Origin: CAVUBL01 sp963837945
GTDB lineage: Bacteria; Acidobacteriota; Thermoanaerobaculia; Multivoradales; DATKCC01
Assembly (NCBI GenBank): GCA_963837945.1
Contig: CAWIQD010000010.1
Span: 62,001 to 126,000, forward strand
Direction: 5' to 3'
Length of the DNA stretch: 64,000 nucleotides
Shown: piece after piece, positions 26,083 to 35,402 of the stretch
Numbering within the stretch: the stretch's first letter is position 1
How the letters are laid out: every line of letters starts with the position of its first letter
Notes under the pieces: model-generated
Told to the model about the DNA's origin: nothing
What the model saw: only the letters and a program-made list of their open reading frames with translations
Databases searched by the model: none
Position numbers and translations under genes: made by a program

Positions 26083-28446
26083 GTGCGGGCGCTCGACAGG
26101 AAGCTGCTTCGCGACCTCTGGCGCATGCGCGCCCAGATGCTCGCGATCGCCCTGGTGATCGGCGCCGGCGTCGCCCTCTTCATCACCCTCAAGAGCGCCT
26201 TCGACTCGCTCGACCTGACGCGCCGCACCTACTACGAGCGCTTCCGCTTCGCCCAGGTCTTCGCGTCGCTCGAACGGGCCCCGGAGCGGCTCGCGGAGCG
26301 GATCGCCGAGATCCCGGGGGTGGCCGCCGCCGAGACCCGGGTGGTGGCGGACGTGACGCTCGACCTGCCCGGCGTGGCCGAGCCGGTGGTCGGCCGGCTG
26401 ATCTCGATCCCGGACGACCGGCGGCCGCGCCTCGACGACCTCTACCTGCGGACCGGGCGCTGGATCGAGCCCGGACGCCGCGAGGAGGTCCTGGTGGCCG
26501 AGAACTTCGCCAAGGCCCACCACCTCGCGCCGGGGGACTCCTTCGCGGCGATCCTGAACGGCCGGCGCCGTGAGCTCCGGATCGTCGGTCTCGCCATGAG
26601 CCCGGAGTACGTCTACACCATCCGGCCGGGGGAGATCTTCCCCGACCCCGCGCGCTTCGGCGTGATCTGGATGGGCGAGAAGCCGCTCGCCTCGGCGTTC
26701 GACATGCGCGGCGCCTTCGACGACGTCACCCTCGCCCTCGCCGCCGGGGCGGACGTCGACGAGGTGATCGGCCGCCTGGACACGGTGCTGCGCCCCTACG
26801 GAGGCCTGGGCGCCGTGCCGCGCGCGCGGCAGACCTCGCACTGGTACCTCGAGAGCGAGCTCCAGTCGCTGCGCGCCATCGCCACCCTGGTGCCGGTCAT
26901 CTTCCTCGGGGTGGCGGCCTTCCTGCTCAACGTCGTCCTCTCGCGCATCGTGGCGCTCGAGCGCGAGCAGATCGCGGCCTTGAAGGCGCTCGGCTACCGC
27001 AACCGGACGGTGGCCGGGCACTACGTGCTCTGGGGCCTGGCGGTGGCCGCGGTGGGGATCGCCCTCGGCACCGCGGCCGGCGGCCGGCTCGGCCTCGGGA
27101 TGACCCGGATGTACACGCAGTTCTTCGAGTTCCCGATCCTGCGCTACCGGCTGCTGCCAGCGACCGTCCTGACGGCGGCGCTGGTGAGCCTCGCGGCGGC
27201 GGTGGCCGGAGCCCTGGGGGCCGTGCGCCGGGTGGTGCGGCTGCCGCCGGCCGAGGCCATGCGCCCCGAGCCCCCGGCCCGGTTCCGGCCGAGCTGGATC
27301 GAGCGGGCGGGCCTCGGCCGGTACCTGTCCCAGCCGGCCCGGATCATCTTGCGCAACCTCGAGCGGCGGCCCGGCAGAGCGCTGCTCTCGATCCTCGGGA
27401 TCTCGCTCGGCGGGGCGATGATCATCGTCGGCAACTTCACCTACGATGCGGTCGACCGGATGATCGAGCTCCAGTTCCATCTCGCCCAGCGCTACGACGC
27501 CCTGGTGAGCTTCGAGCGCCCGGCCTCGGCGGCGGCGCTCGACGAGCTCCGGCGCTTTCCCGGCGTCCTCGGCGTCGAGCCGTTCCGCGACGTGCCGGTG
27601 CGCCTCCGGGCCGGCCACTACGCGCACCAGGGGGCGATCCAGGGCCTGCCGGCGGTGCCGCGGCTCAACCGCCTGGTCGACGCCTCGGGGCGGGTGGTCT
27701 CCTTGCCGCCCGAGGGCCTCGTGGTGTCGGCGAAGCTCGCCGAGATCCTGCACGCGGCACCGGGCGACGACGTGACCGTCGAGGTGCTCGAGGGCCGCCG
27801 GCCGACCCGGCGGGTGCGCCTGGCGCGGGTGATCGAGGACTACATCGGCACCTCCGCCTACATGGAGGCGGCGGCGCTCCATCGCCTGATGCACGAAGGG
27901 CCGACCCTTTCCGGGGCGTTCCTGGAGGTCGACCCGGCCGCGGTCGGCACGCTCTTCCGGCGACTCAAGGCGACGCCGGCGGTCGCCGGGGTGATGCTCG
28001 AGCAGGCCGCGCTCGAGAGCTTCCGGAAGACGCTGGCCGAAAACATCGGGATCGTGCGCACGATCAACGTCGTCTTCGCCATCATCATCGCCTTCGGGGT
28101 GGTGTACAACAACGCCCGGACCGCGCTGTCCGAGCGGGCCCGCGAGCTCGCGACCCTGCGGGTGATCGGCTTCACCCGCGCGGAGATCGCCTACATCCTC
28201 CTGGGCGAGCTCGCGGTGCTCACCCTGATCGCCACCGGGGTGGGTCTGGGTCTCGGGTACGTGCTGGCATACTTCGCGGCCCAGGCTTACGACACGGAGG
28301 TCTATCGGATCCCGCTGGTCGTGTCGCGGGCCACCTACGCCCTGTCCGCCGCCACCGTGCTCGTCGCCTCGCTGATCTCGGCGCTCGCGGTGCGGCGGCG
28401 GCTCCACCGGCTGGACCTGATCGCGGTCTTGAAGACCAGGGAGTGA
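26083..28446 (+). CDS. ABC transporter permease with two FtsX domains
   Basis: 787 residues with the layout helix-periplasmic domain-three helices, repeated twice. The first helix is in MLAIALVIGAGVALFI. FtsX-type helices cluster near residues 262-385 and 670-780. The periplasmic segment (about 50-260) resembles the MacB-PCD fold, including SDDR-like loops. The C-terminal RRRLHRLDLIAVLKTRE is typical. Start GTG at 26083 follows GAAGG. It is the membrane partner of the preceding ATPase; the substrate (lipopeptide, macrolide or lipoprotein) is not predictable. Confidence 0.88.
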   Translation: MRALDRKLLRDLWRMRAQMLAIALVIGAGVALFITLKSAFDSLDLTRRTYYERFRFAQVFASLERAPERLAERIAEIPGVAAAETRVVADVTLDLPGVAEPVVGRLISIPDDRRPRLDDLYLRTGRWIEPGRREEVLVAENFAKAHHLAPGDSFAAILNGRRRELRIVGLAMSPEYVYTIRPGEIFPDPARFGVIWMGEKPLASAFDMRGAFDDVTLALAAGADVDEVIGRLDTVLRPYGGLGAVPRARQTSHWYLESELQSLRAIATLVPVIFLGVAAFLLNVVLSRIVALEREQIAALKALGYRNRTVAGHYVLWGLAVAAVGIALGTAAGGRLGLGMTRMYTQFFEFPILRYRLLPATVLTAALVSLAAAVAGALGAVRRVVRLPPAEAMRPEPPARFRPSWIERAGLGRYLSQPARIILRNLERRPGRALLSILGISLGGAMIIVGNFTYDAVDRMIELQFHLAQRYDALVSFERPASAAALDELRRFPGVLGVEPFRDVPVRLRAGHYAHQGAIQGLPAVPRLNRLVDASGRVVSLPPEGLVVSAKLAEILHAAPGDDVTVEVLEGRRPTRRVRLARVIEDYIGTSAYMEAAALHRLMHEGPTLSGAFLEVDPAAVGTLFRRLKATPAVAGVMLEQAALESFRKTLAENIGIVRTINVVFAIIIAFGVVYNNARTALSERARELATLRVIGFTRAEIAYILLGELAVLTLIATGVGLGLGYVLAYFAAQAYDTEVYRIPLVVSRATYALSAATVLVASLISALAVRRRLHRLDLIAVLKTRE

Positions 28447-28474
28447 GCGTCATGAGACGAGGAGCGAGAGCGAG

Positions 28475-29761
28475 ATGAAGCCCGGGACCCGGCGTGTGCT
28501 GGTGTGGGGCGCGATCGCGGTCGTGGTGATCGCGCTCTTCGCGATCGCCCTCTACCCGCGGGCCGAGCCGGTCGACGTGGCCCGGATCACCAGGGGACCG
28601 CTCCAGGTGACCCTGGAGGAGGAGGGCAAGACCCGCGTGCGCCACCGCTACGTGGTGTCCGCACCGGTCGCCGGTCGCGTGCTCCGGATCGAGCTCGAGC
28701 CGGGGGACCCGGTCGTGGCCGGCGAGACGGTGCTCGCGGTCTTCGCGCCGGCCGAGCCGCCGCTGCTCGACGCGCGCACCCGCCGCGAGGCCGAGGCGCG
28801 CGTGCGGGCGGCGCGCTCGGCGGTCGAGCAGGCGCGCTCGGAGGAGCGGCGGATCCGGGCCGAGCTCGGCATGGCCGAGAAGGACCTCGCCCGCACCCGC
28901 GAGCTCCTCGCGGCCGGCGCGGTGCCCGAGCAGAGCCTGGACCAGGCCGCGACCCAGGTGCGGACCCTGGGCGACTCGGCGGCGGCGGCCGGCGCCGGGG
29001 TGGACGCCGCCCGCCACGAGCTCGAGCAGGCGCAGGCGGCGCTCGACGTCCGGGGCGGCGGGAGCGAGAGCGGGGCGACGACGCAGATCGTGCTCCACTC
29101 GCCGGTCGACGGCGAGGTGCTCCGGCGCCTCCACGAAAGCTCGGCGGTGGTGGGCGCGGGGGAGCCGCTCCTCGAGGTCGCCGACCCGGACGAGCTCGAG
29201 ATCGTGGCGGACTACCTGTCGACCGACGCGGTGCGGATCCGGCCCGGAGACCGGGCGCGGATCGAGCGCTGGGGCGGCGAGGAGGCCCTGGACGCCCGCG
29301 TCAAGCGGGTCGAGCCGTACGGGTTCACCAAGGTGTCGGCCCTGGGGGTCGAGGAGCAGCGGGTCGACGTGGTGCTGGACTTCGCGGACCCGCACGAGGC
29401 CTGGAGCGCCCTGGGCGACGGCTATCGGGTGGAGACGAGCGTCGTGGTCTGGCAGGGCGACGACGTGCTGATGGTGCCGGTGAGCGCCCTGTTCCGGCCC
29501 TCCGCCTCGGGGAGCGGGGCGGCCGGAGCGGGAGCGGGCGGCGGCCGGGGCGCCGGCGCGCCCCAGGGCTGGGCCGTCTTCGCCGTCCGGGGCGGCCGGG
29601 CGCACCAGACTCCGGTCATGATCGGCCACCGCTCGGAGCTCGAGGCCGAGGTGGTGGGCGGCCTCGAAGCCGGGCAGACGGTGATCGTCCACCCCGGCGA
29701 GGGCGTCGAGGACGACTCGCGGGTCGAGGCCTCCAGCAGCGGAGATCGAAGCGCACCGTGA
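28475..29761 (+). CDS. Membrane-fusion (HlyD/MacA-type) exporter subunit
   Basis: 428 residues with one N-terminal helix (VLVWGAIAVVVIALFAIAL) and a periplasmic body. Half-motifs of the split lipoyl domain, VSAPVAGRVLRIELEPGDPV and TQIVLHSPVDGEVLRRL, flank an alpha-helical coiled coil (EARVRAARSAVEQARSEERRI and neighbours). The C-terminal beta-barrel and membrane-proximal domain contain VEPYGFTKVSALGVEEQRVDV and LEAGQTVIVHPGEGVEDDSRV. A Gly/Ala linker (GSGAAGAGAGGGRGAGAP) interrupts the barrel and probably forms a flexible loop. It links the permease to an outer-membrane channel encoded elsewhere. The order ATPase-permease-MFP is the reverse of macAB. Confidence 0.88.
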   Translation: MKPGTRRVLVWGAIAVVVIALFAIALYPRAEPVDVARITRGPLQVTLEEEGKTRVRHRYVVSAPVAGRVLRIELEPGDPVVAGETVLAVFAPAEPPLLDARTRREAEARVRAARSAVEQARSEERRIRAELGMAEKDLARTRELLAAGAVPEQSLDQAATQVRTLGDSAAAAGAGVDAARHELEQAQAALDVRGGGSESGATTQIVLHSPVDGEVLRRLHESSAVVGAGEPLLEVADPDELEIVADYLSTDAVRIRPGDRARIERWGGEEALDARVKRVEPYGFTKVSALGVEEQRVDVVLDFADPHEAWSALGDGYRVETSVVVWQGDDVLMVPVSALFRPSASGSGAAGAGAGGGRGAGAPQGWAVFAVRGGRAHQTPVMIGHRSELEAEVVGGLEAGQTVIVHPGEGVEDDSRVEASSSGDRSAP

Positions 29762-29802
29762 GCTCGTAGTCGAAGCTCCTCCTTGCGCTTCGTGGAGATC
29801 CG

Positions 29803-29826
29803 CCCGGCGGCCGCCGAGCCGCCGGG
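29803..29826 (+). terminator. Hairpin after the exporter operon
   Basis: CCCGGCGGC (29803-29811) and GCCGCCGGG (29818-29826) form a 9-bp GC stem with a 6-base loop 41 bases past the membrane-fusion gene. There is no T-tract, so termination, if any, is weak or Rho-assisted. The next operon has its own promoter at 29892. Confidence 0.4.
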
Positions 29827-29891
29827 TGCGGAGGCGGCCCGGGTGCCATAGAGACTACGAAGTAGCCCGCCCGCCATCGCCGGATCCGGCC

Positions 29892-29920
29892 TTGACACGC
29901 GGCGCCGAAGTGCTTACGCT
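29892..29920 (+). promoter_or_regulatory. Sigma-70-type promoter of the two-component operon
   Basis: Consensus -35 TTGACA at 29892-29897, a 17-bp spacer and TACGCT at 29915-29920. The predicted start near 29927 lies 22 bases before the ATG at 29949. The same -10 hexamer, TACGCT, is found in the proposed had promoter at 49861. Confidence 0.55.
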
Positions 29921-29948
29921 GCCGGCGCTTCCTTCGATCGTAGAAACT

Positions 29949-31580
29949 ATGGTCTCGCTCCGCTTCCTCCGACGTCCGCCCTCCGAGGTCCAGGTCAGCG
30001 TCCTGCTGCTCGCGATCCTGTTGACCGTCAACGGCGTCGCCGTCTGGGGCATCCTGACGGCTCGGGACGAGGCTCGCCGCCTGGCGCTCCAGGAGCTCGA
30101 GCTCCAGACCGGAGCGCACGCCCGGGCGCTCGAGGCGGCCCTCGCCACGCTGCGCGGGGACTTCATCTTCCTCTCCTACTCGCCTCCGCTCTCCCGGGCC
30201 CCCGCGGCGCTCGCCGGCTCCGATCCGGTGACCCGCCGCTGGAGCCGGCTGGCGATCGAGGGCTCGATGATCCTGTTCCTGGAGGCCCATCCCTCGGTCG
30301 AGCGGGTCCAGGTGCAGACCGTCTCCGGCGAGGTGGTGGTCTCGGCCGGCCGCCGGCAGGGGATGCCGGTGCTGCTGCCTCCCGGCGGGCCGCTCGCCGC
30401 CCGGGCGGCGGGCGCGGGTCGCCTGGTCCGGGTCACCTGGCCCTTGGGCTCCACCGCCGGCAAGCGGGGGGGCGAGTCGATCGAGGCCCTGATCGACCCC
30501 GTGCGCCTCCTCGAGAGCGCCGCGCCCGGGCTGGGAGGCCGGCTCGGTCTCGAGACGGTGGCGAGCGCCGAGCCGAGCTCCAGCCGCGAGGGCGATCGGC
30601 TGAACGTCCGGGTCCCGGTGACCGACGCCCGCTGGACGCCTCCCATCCACTGGACCCTGGTGCGCCGGGAGGACGGCGGACGCCTGGTGCGGTCCCTCGA
30701 GCGCCTGGCAGGGCGCTACCGGACGACCGTGGTGCTCAACCTGACGGTGATGAGCCTCACCCTGATCCTCGGGCTCCTCGCCTTCCGCCAGGTCCGGCGT
30801 GCCGCCCGCGCCGAGGCCGAGAGCCGCCAGCAGGCGCGGGTCCGCGAGCTCGAGCGCCAGGTGCGCCACAGCGAGCGCCTCGCGAGCGTCGGCCGACTGG
30901 CCGCGGGGATCGCCCACGAGGTGAACAACCCCCTCGAAGGGATGCGCAACTACCTGGCCCTCCTCGACGAAGACCTCGGCCGAGCCGACTGGGAGGGTGC
31001 GCGGGCCCTGGTCCCCCGGGTGCGCGAGGGGCTCGATCGGGTGGCCGGGATCGTGCGCCAGGTGCTGCGCTTCGGCGAGCCCGGCCGGGCGGCCAGCCAG
31101 AGCGTCGACCTCGACTCCGTGATCACCGACACCCTGGGGCTGGTCCGCGCCGACAAGCGCTACGACCGGGTCGCCATCCGGCCCGACCTCGGCCTGGGGA
31201 TCGATCACCCGGTCCAGGGCAACCCGACCACCCTGCGCCAGCTGGCGCTGAACCTGGTGCTCAACGCCTGTCAGGCGCAGCCCGGCGGCGGCGAGGTGCG
31301 CGTGGCGACGGCCCTGGCCGCCGGCGACGCGGTCCTCGAAGTCGCCGACCGCGGGCCCGGATTCACCTCCGAGGCCCTCGAGCACCTCTTCGAGCCCTTC
31401 TTCTCGACCCACGGCTCGACCGGCCTGGGTCTCGCCGTGTGCCACGGCATCGTCGCCGAGCACGAGGGCTCGATCGAGGGCACGAACCGCGAGGGCGGAG
31501 GGGCCTCGGTCCTGGTCCACCTGCCGCTCGCCGATCCGCCGCGGCACACCGCCGCCCATCCACCGACCTCCGACTCCTGA
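29949..31580 (+). CDS. Membrane sensor histidine kinase (NtrB/AtoS-like)
   Basis: 543 residues. Two transmembrane segments (about 15-37 and 255-280) flank a periplasmic domain of about 215 residues with no recognised ligand motif, though it resembles a single Cache-like sensor. The kinase core carries GRLAAGIAHEVNNPLEGMRNY with phospho-acceptor His323, LNLVLNACQA (N-box) and STGLGLAVCHGI (G-box). The ATG at 29949 fits the upstream promoter. It is followed 17 bases later by an NtrC-type regulator, its likely partner. Confidence 0.87.
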   Translation: MVSLRFLRRPPSEVQVSVLLLAILLTVNGVAVWGILTARDEARRLALQELELQTGAHARALEAALATLRGDFIFLSYSPPLSRAPAALAGSDPVTRRWSRLAIEGSMILFLEAHPSVERVQVQTVSGEVVVSAGRRQGMPVLLPPGGPLAARAAGAGRLVRVTWPLGSTAGKRGGESIEALIDPVRLLESAAPGLGGRLGLETVASAEPSSSREGDRLNVRVPVTDARWTPPIHWTLVRREDGGRLVRSLERLAGRYRTTVVLNLTVMSLTLILGLLAFRQVRRAARAEAESRQQARVRELERQVRHSERLASVGRLAAGIAHEVNNPLEGMRNYLALLDEDLGRADWEGARALVPRVREGLDRVAGIVRQVLRFGEPGRAASQSVDLDSVITDTLGLVRADKRYDRVAIRPDLGLGIDHPVQGNPTTLRQLALNLVLNACQAQPGGGEVRVATALAAGDAVLEVADRGPGFTSEALEHLFEPFFSTHGSTGLGLAVCHGIVAEHEGSIEGTNREGGGASVLVHLPLADPPRHTAAHPPTSDS

Positions 31581-31597
31581 TTGGCGGACCTCGAGCC

Positions 31598-32971
<1,374 letters not shown>

Positions 32972-33056
32972 GCTGATGGCATCGCCACTGCATTGGACCG
33001 CAGACGCGGACGCCGAGCCCCGCCCGATCCCTCGACCGACCCCCGGAAGGAGAGCC

Positions 33057-33638
33057 ATGCGAGTCGTCATCACCGTCGTCGTAGTCCTCGTGGTCCTGGC
33101 CGCCCTCGGCCTCATCGTCGTCTACACCGGCGCCTTCGACGTGGCGGCGGACACCCGGCACTCGCCGCTCACGCGCTGGGCTCTGAGCACCACCATGGAA
33201 AACTCGGTCGAGCGCCAGGCATCCGGGATCGAGGCGCCCGACCTCTCCGACCCGGCCCGCGTCCGGAACGGTGCGGCCCACTACAAGGAGAACTGCGAGA
33301 TCTGCCACTCCGGCCCCGGCGCCGAGGAGTCGGAGATCCACAAGGGCCTCAATCCGCACGCCCCCGAGCTCGTGCGCACGGCCGACGACTGGAGTGCGGC
33401 CCAGCTGTTCTGGCTCGCCAAGCACGGCGTGAAGATGAGCGGCATGCCCTCCTTCGGCCGCACCCACAGCGACGAGGAGATCTGGAACATCGTGGCCTTC
33501 GTCCAGCAGCTTCCCAAGATGTCCCCCGCCCGCTACGCCGAGCTGACCGCCGGCGCCGAGGAGCACCACCACGCGGAGGGCGAGGAGCACGCCGGCCCGG
33601 ACCACGAGCACGGGGGCGACGAGGCTGACGGCCACTGA
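33057..33638 (+). CDS. Membrane-anchored monoheme cytochrome c
   Basis: 193 residues. N-terminal helix VVITVVVVLVVLAALGLIVV (uncleaved anchor) then a periplasmic class I cytochrome c. The heme motif is CEICH (Cys80, Cys83, His84), and the probable sixth ligand is Met in GVKMSGMPSFG. The tail is His/Glu rich (EEHHHAEGEEHAGPDHEHGG) and may bind metal. The ATG at 33057 has a GGAAGGAG ribosome site. An upstream extension of the open frame to 32949 overlaps the regulator gene and has no ribosome site, so I reject it. Role: periplasmic electron carrier, partner unknown. Confidence 0.83.
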   Translation: MRVVITVVVVLVVLAALGLIVVYTGAFDVAADTRHSPLTRWALSTTMENSVERQASGIEAPDLSDPARVRNGAAHYKENCEICHSGPGAEESEIHKGLNPHAPELVRTADDWSAAQLFWLAKHGVKMSGMPSFGRTHSDEEIWNIVAFVQQLPKMSPARYAELTAGAEEHHHAEGEEHAGPDHEHGGDEADGH

Positions 33639-33690
33639 CCGGCTTCGCCAGCAAGGCGACCTCCTCGCCACTCTCCCCACTCCCGCCCTC

Positions 33691-34818
33691 GTGGTCGACC
33701 TCGACCGGCTGGAGAGCAACCTCGCCGCGATGGCGGCGCGCGCCGGGGCGCTGGGGGTCGCGCTTCGCCCACACGTCAAGACCCACAAGTGCGTCGAGAT
33801 CGCCCGGCGCCAGCGCGAGCTGGGGGCGCGCGGGCTCACCGTGTCGACCCTCGAGGAGGCCCGGGTCTTCGCGGAGCACGGCTTCGATGACCTGACGTGG
33901 GCCGTGCCGGTGCCGCGGAGCCGGCTGGCCGAGGCGGTGGAGATCGCGCGGCGGATCACGCTGCGGCTGGTGGTCGACTCCCCGGAGGCGCTCGCCTGGG
34001 CCGCGGAAGCGGCCGCCGGAGCCCGGCTGCGGCTCCACCTCTGGTTGAAGGTCGACGCCGGCTACCACCGCGCGGGAGTCGATCCGGCCTCGGGGCTCGC
34101 CGAGCGCCTCGTGCGGGCAATCCATGCCTCGCCTCACCTCGTCTTCGACGGCCTCCTGAGTCATTCCGGGCAGGCCTACCGGGCGCGCTCGCGAGCCGAG
34201 GCCGCCCGGGCCGCCGAGGAGGAGCGCTCGGCGATGGCGGACCTCGCCCGGCGACTCCGGGACGCCGGTTGCGAGGTGCCGGAGGTGAGCGTCGGCTCGA
34301 CGCCGGGGATGGCCGCCGCCGAGCACCTCGAAGGCGCCACCGAGGCGCGGCCCGGCAACTACGCCTTCTACGACTTCACCCAGGTCGCGATCGGCTCCTG
34401 CGGGCCGGCCGACTGCGCCCTCACCGTCCTGGCGACGGTCGTCTCCTGTCAGCCGGGCGCGGACCACGCGGTGGTCGACGCCGGCGCCCTCAGCCTCTCG
34501 AAGGACCCGGGACCGGACTGGATCGAGCCGCCCACGATGGGCGAGCTGATCGAGTACGAAGCGGCGGGCAGCCCCTCGCGAGACGCCTCGGAGGGCGAAG
34601 ACCGAAAAGTGGCTGGCACCTTGCGCACCTTGCGCAGCGCCGTCCGCCTGACCTCGCTCTCGCAGGAGCACGGCATCGCCAGCGCCCCCCTGCCGGTCGG
34701 CTCGCGCGTCCGCATCCTCCCCAACCACGCCTGCCTCGCCGCCGCCTGCTTCGACACTCTGCACGTCGTGCGAGGCGACCGCCTGGTCGATCGCTGGCGG
34801 ATCCGGCGCGCGCGCTGA
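33691..34818 (+). CDS. D-threonine aldolase / D-serine dehydratase-like PLP enzyme (carries repeat insert)
   Basis: Fold-type III PLP enzyme of about 375 residues from GTG at 33691. The family N-terminus TPALVVDLDRLESN begins upstream of that GTG, and the only in-frame candidate upstream is CTG at 33625, so the real start may be CTG or a mis-set one. PLP lysine is in RPHVKTHK (Lys30 from the GTG). Metal ligands are in LPNHACLAAACFD near the C-terminus, as in D-serine dehydratase and D-threonine aldolase. Residues around 305-315 hold an in-frame insert, RKVAGTLRTLRS, encoded by a dispersed repeat (34602-34634) and not expected in the family. The precise substrate is unclear. Confidence 0.8.
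   Translation: MVDLDRLESNLAAMAARAGALGVALRPHVKTHKCVEIARRQRELGARGLTVSTLEEARVFAEHGFDDLTWAVPVPRSRLAEAVEIARRITLRLVVDSPEALAWAAEAAAGARLRLHLWLKVDAGYHRAGVDPASGLAERLVRAIHASPHLVFDGLLSHSGQAYRARSRAEAARAAEEERSAMADLARRLRDAGCEVPEVSVGSTPGMAAAEHLEGATEARPGNYAFYDFTQVAIGSCGPADCALTVLATVVSCQPGADHAVVDAGALSLSKDPGPDWIEPPTMGELIEYEAAGSPSRDASEGEDRKVAGTLRTLRSAVRLTSLSQEHGIASAPLPVGSRVRILPNHACLAAACFDTLHVVRGDRLVDRWRIRRAR
34602..34634 (+). repeat. Dispersed in-frame repeat element, copy A
   Basis: Core AAAAGTGGCTGGCACCTT preceded by CCG, encoding RKVAGTL. It is immediately followed by a 9-bp tandem duplication, CACCTTGCG twice (34617-34625 and 34626-34634). Two further copies in the same frame lie in the kinase gene at 36824 and 36869. 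The core GTGGCTGGCAC is an imperfect palindrome (8 of 11 positions). Confidence 0.85.
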
Positions 34819-34966
34819 TCCCACACCCCCGGCGCTCTGTTAGCATGATCGCGAGCTTCTCGCCGCCAGCCTCCTCCTGGAGGGACGACTCCCGGCAACT
34901 CTCTCGCGGAGCCGCCGGACGTGGTGGCTGAGCGGCCGACGAACCGATCCGGAAGGGAGCACTCTC

Positions 34967-35371
34967 ATGCACAAGTGGCTGGGCAAGTACTCAGAGCTCT
35001 TCTACGCCCTGATGCGCGTCATCGTGGGCCTCCTCTTCGCCTGTCACGGAACCCAGAAGCTCTTCGGTCTGTTCGGGGGCATGGACGGCCAGGGCGCAAC
35101 GGCGACGATCTTCTCGCTGATGGGGCTCGCCGGCATCATCGAGCTCGCCGGCGGCCTCCTCGTCGCCGTCGGCCTGTTCGCGAGCTGGGCCGCCTTCGTG
35201 GCCGCCGGCGAGATGGCCGTCGCCTACTTCCTGGTCCACGCCCACGGCGGCTTCTGGCCGATCGTCAACAAGGGCGAGCTCGCCGTCGCCTACTGCTTCG
35301 TGTTCCTCTACATCGCCAGCCGCGGCGCGGGCAAGTGGAGCCTCGCGGCGGGCAAGACCGGGCTCCAGTGA
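34967..35371 (+). CDS. DoxX family membrane protein
   Basis: 134 residues with four transmembrane helices. The family start ELFYALMRVIVGLLFACHGTQKLFG, with the H-G-x-Q-K-L-F motif, is exact. Segments GLAGIIELAGGLLVAVGLFA and AVAYFLVHAHGGFWPIVNKGELAVAYCF complete the fold. DoxX proteins are linked with quinone/thiosulfate metabolism and redox stress, but the specific role is unknown. A TGT/TAGCAT extended -10-like element lies at 34836-34844, about 120 bases upstream, without a convincing -35. The gene stands between the aldolase-like and kinase genes. Confidence 0.88.
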   Translation: MHKWLGKYSELFYALMRVIVGLLFACHGTQKLFGLFGGMDGQGATATIFSLMGLAGIIELAGGLLVAVGLFASWAAFVAAGEMAVAYFLVHAHGGFWPIVNKGELAVAYCFVFLYIASRGAGKWSLAAGKTGLQ

Positions 35372-35402
35372 CCCGGGGGAGACCGCGATCGAGCTCCGCG
35401 CG